Below are positions 62,933 to 64,000 of a stretch of 64,000 nucleotides of DNA, piece by piece. Both the position numbers and the translations under genes were made by a program. The stretch's first letter is position 1. Each line of letters opens with the position of its first letter. The notes below the pieces were generated by a model. It searched no databases. It was not told the DNA's origin and worked only from the letters and a program-made list of their open reading frames with translations. Source of the DNA: Flavobacterium tyrosinilyticum. Its GTDB lineage: Bacteria; Bacteroidota; Bacteroidia; Flavobacteriales; Flavobacteriaceae. Location of the stretch: positions 1,494,030 to 1,558,029 of the forward strand of contig NZ_JAMOKG010000002.1 of assembly GCF_023656565.1 (NCBI RefSeq). Reading direction: 5' to 3'.

Positions 62933-63427
62933 TTATTCTTCCCAAAACTCTTTCTGGATTTCTTTATATTCACTTCTATTAAAAGAATATTTATTTCCTG
63001 AAAACGGACTAAGTTGTTCTAACATATAATTCTTTACTGATATATCCATTCTAATACATCGGCCTGCTAAATATTCTACCTTTTCATTATCATGCTTGTG
63101 TTTGAATAACATTTCCCTAATTTTAGGATAATTTTGCTCTATTAGCGCCTTAAAAGCAAAACAGCGAATCATTGGCTTTTCACATTCAGTCAACAAAACT
63201 AAATCATTAGTCTCAACTTCATTCACAAATTTTATAAAGCTTACTTGATCTTTCAGCAAATAAGTTAAATAAGGATTTTCTATCCTAAAATCATAATAGA
63301 CTCTACTAAAATCATCATTTTTAAGAATTCTATCTAGCTTTGTTGTTGGTGAAAAATTCTCAATTTTCTTTTCACAACTTAAAAGGGCAAACAATATAAA
63401 TACACACAAAATTTTACAACATTTCAT
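62933..63427 (-). CDS. Small lipoprotein of unknown function
   Basis: The 164-residue product has a lipoprotein signal (CVFILFALLSCEKK; lipidated Cys about 18). The mature part has several Cys (TECEKPMIRCFAF, GRCIRMD) and mixed helix/strand character, with no motif I recognise. Its start is 4 bp beyond the stop of the next upstream gene on the same strand, so they are probably co-transcribed. Confidence 0.68.
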   Translation of the reverse strand: MKCCKILCVFILFALLSCEKKIENFSPTTKLDRILKNDDFSRVYYDFRIENPYLTYLLKDQVSFIKFVNEVETNDLVLLTECEKPMIRCFAFKALIEQNYPKIREMLFKHKHDNEKVEYLAGRCIRMDISVKNYMLEQLSPFSGNKYSFNRSEYKEIQKEFWEE

Positions 63428-63430
63428 TTT

Positions 63431-63784
63431 TCAATAATGTTTTTTAATCCAAAACACTCCTCCCAAAACCGAAAACGGCGCAAAAACAAAAATCGCCAAC
63501 AATTGCGTGCACGAACTGCCACTTGAATTAAACAGTGAGAAAATAGCAAAAGCAACCATGATAATAAAAAGTATAAAATTAACTTTTAAATTTCTAGCTT
63601 TCAAAATAAACTGAGTAACAAATCCACTTAAAAAAGAAAAGACCGCTCCATAAACAAAAGTCAAAATCATAAATAGTCCTGAAGCTTTAGAATGTGGTTT
63701 AACTCCCGAGACTTGAAATAACAGCAAAGAAGTAATTACAAAAATTGCATAACCTGCTATTACTGCTAAAATTTGTCTAATCAT
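63431..63784 (-). CDS. Four-helix membrane protein of unknown function
   Basis: From ATG 63782-63784 (MIRQILAVIAGYAIFVITSL) the 117-residue product has about four membrane segments. The longer frame to 63847 would run through the preceding terminator and is unlikely. Glycines in the helices and a short loop with SGVKPHSKASG are the only notable features. It is a small hydrophobic protein of a kind common in Bacteroidota; function unknown. Confidence 0.7.
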   Translation of the reverse strand: MIRQILAVIAGYAIFVITSLLLFQVSGVKPHSKASGLFMILTFVYGAVFSFLSGFVTQFILKARNLKVNFILFIIMVAFAIFSLFNSSGSSCTQLLAIFVFAPFSVLGGVFWIKKHY

Positions 63785-63803
63785 AAATTCAATCTTTTTA
63801 AAC

Positions 63804-63842
63804 AACAAACCCGACAAATAAAAATTTATCGGGTTTGTTTTA
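63804..63842 (-). terminator. Terminator of the MFS nucleoside-transporter-like gene
   Basis: Arms AAACCCGACAAAT / ATTTATCGGGTTT with T run, just after the stop codon of the gene at 63851. Confidence 0.8.
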
Positions 63843-63850
63843 TGCATTTT

Positions 63851-64000
63851 TTAATGACTCAAATTCTCAATTTCCTTTGGATCATGTTTATGTTTAAACA
63901 AAATAGCAAAAGCGATTGCGATCACCAAAGCATAAGCTGCAAATGATAACCAGATTGTATGCCAATCTTTCATTAAAATTGGATTTGCAAAAATTCCGTC
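63851..64000 (-). CDS. MFS nucleoside permease-like transporter (partial, C-terminus only)
   Basis: The reverse strand is open from the window edge to a TAA at 63851-63853, giving the last 49 residues. They contain DWHTIWLSFAAYALVIAIAFAILFKHKHDP: the last transmembrane helix and charged tail typical of NupG/nucleoside:H+ symporter-type MFS proteins in Bacteroidota. The rest of the gene lies outside the window, so the family call rests on this end alone. Confidence 0.6.
   Translation of the reverse strand, partial: DGIFANPILMKDWHTIWLSFAAYALVIAIAFAILFKHKHDPKEIENLSH

Overview
The window looks like chromosomal DNA of a Flavobacterium or close relative (Bacteroidota). Evidence for this: low G+C, no Shine-Dalgarno sequences, promoters of the TTG-N19/20-TAnnTTTG type, a complete type IX secretion sorting domain, Bacteroidota-type fused CcsBA and M56/BlaI proteins, menaquinone genes, and several families of intergenic repeats of the kind common in Flavobacterium. 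The assignment comes from recognising families, not from a search. No rRNA, tRNA, CRISPR array, insertion sequence or prophage was seen.

Layout. 1-2 kb: cut-off CYTH protein, then an OmpA/helix-hairpin-helix pair. 2-11.3 kb, minus strand: menaquinone genes menC, menA, menB and menD, mixed with a TPR protein, a UPF0173 hydrolase, a CvfB-like S1 protein and DUF2853; menE and menF are not here. 11.4-17.2 kb: thioredoxin-fold protein, acetyltransferase, glutathione peroxidase, an ECF sigma/anti-sigma pair, DoxX-like and DUF3667 membrane proteins. 17.2-20.4 kb: the large cytochrome c assembly protein CcsBA. 20.7-27.2 kb: a plus-strand housekeeping run (DUF2520, KdsC-like phosphatase, UbiA prenyltransferase, Maf, MscS, AI-2E transporter, POTRA/barrel outer-membrane protein). 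27.4-34.8 kb: envelope proteins, then an apparent operon of a secreted PIG-L deacetylase, an unlisted 35-residue membrane peptide, a sodium:solute symporter and a small secreted protein. 35-42.6 kb: mixed metabolic and membrane genes, including a TetR regulator with a visible operator.

42.6-51.2 kb is the most distinctive part. A pair of paralogous small secreted proteins sits between ~80-bp direct repeats of the end of an MFS gene. Next is a duplicated BlaI/M56 regulator-protease system under one promoter with two dyad operators, followed by two different serine hydrolases. 51.2-64 kb: a 47-residue protein, an EamA exporter, a fasciclin protein, an orphan exbD-like gene broken by one extra T in a homopolymer, a collagen-like/S74 surface protein, a 1384-residue leucine-rich-repeat T9SS substrate, ribosomal protein S1, two small membrane or lipoproteins and the end of a nucleoside-transporter-like MFS gene.

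A recurring theme is local duplication of gene 3' ends or terminators: at 7.8-8.2 kb, around 42.6-43.9 kb, and around the LRR gene at 56.5-60.7 kb. Gene ends and intergenic repeats appear to be the sites where this genome gains modules.
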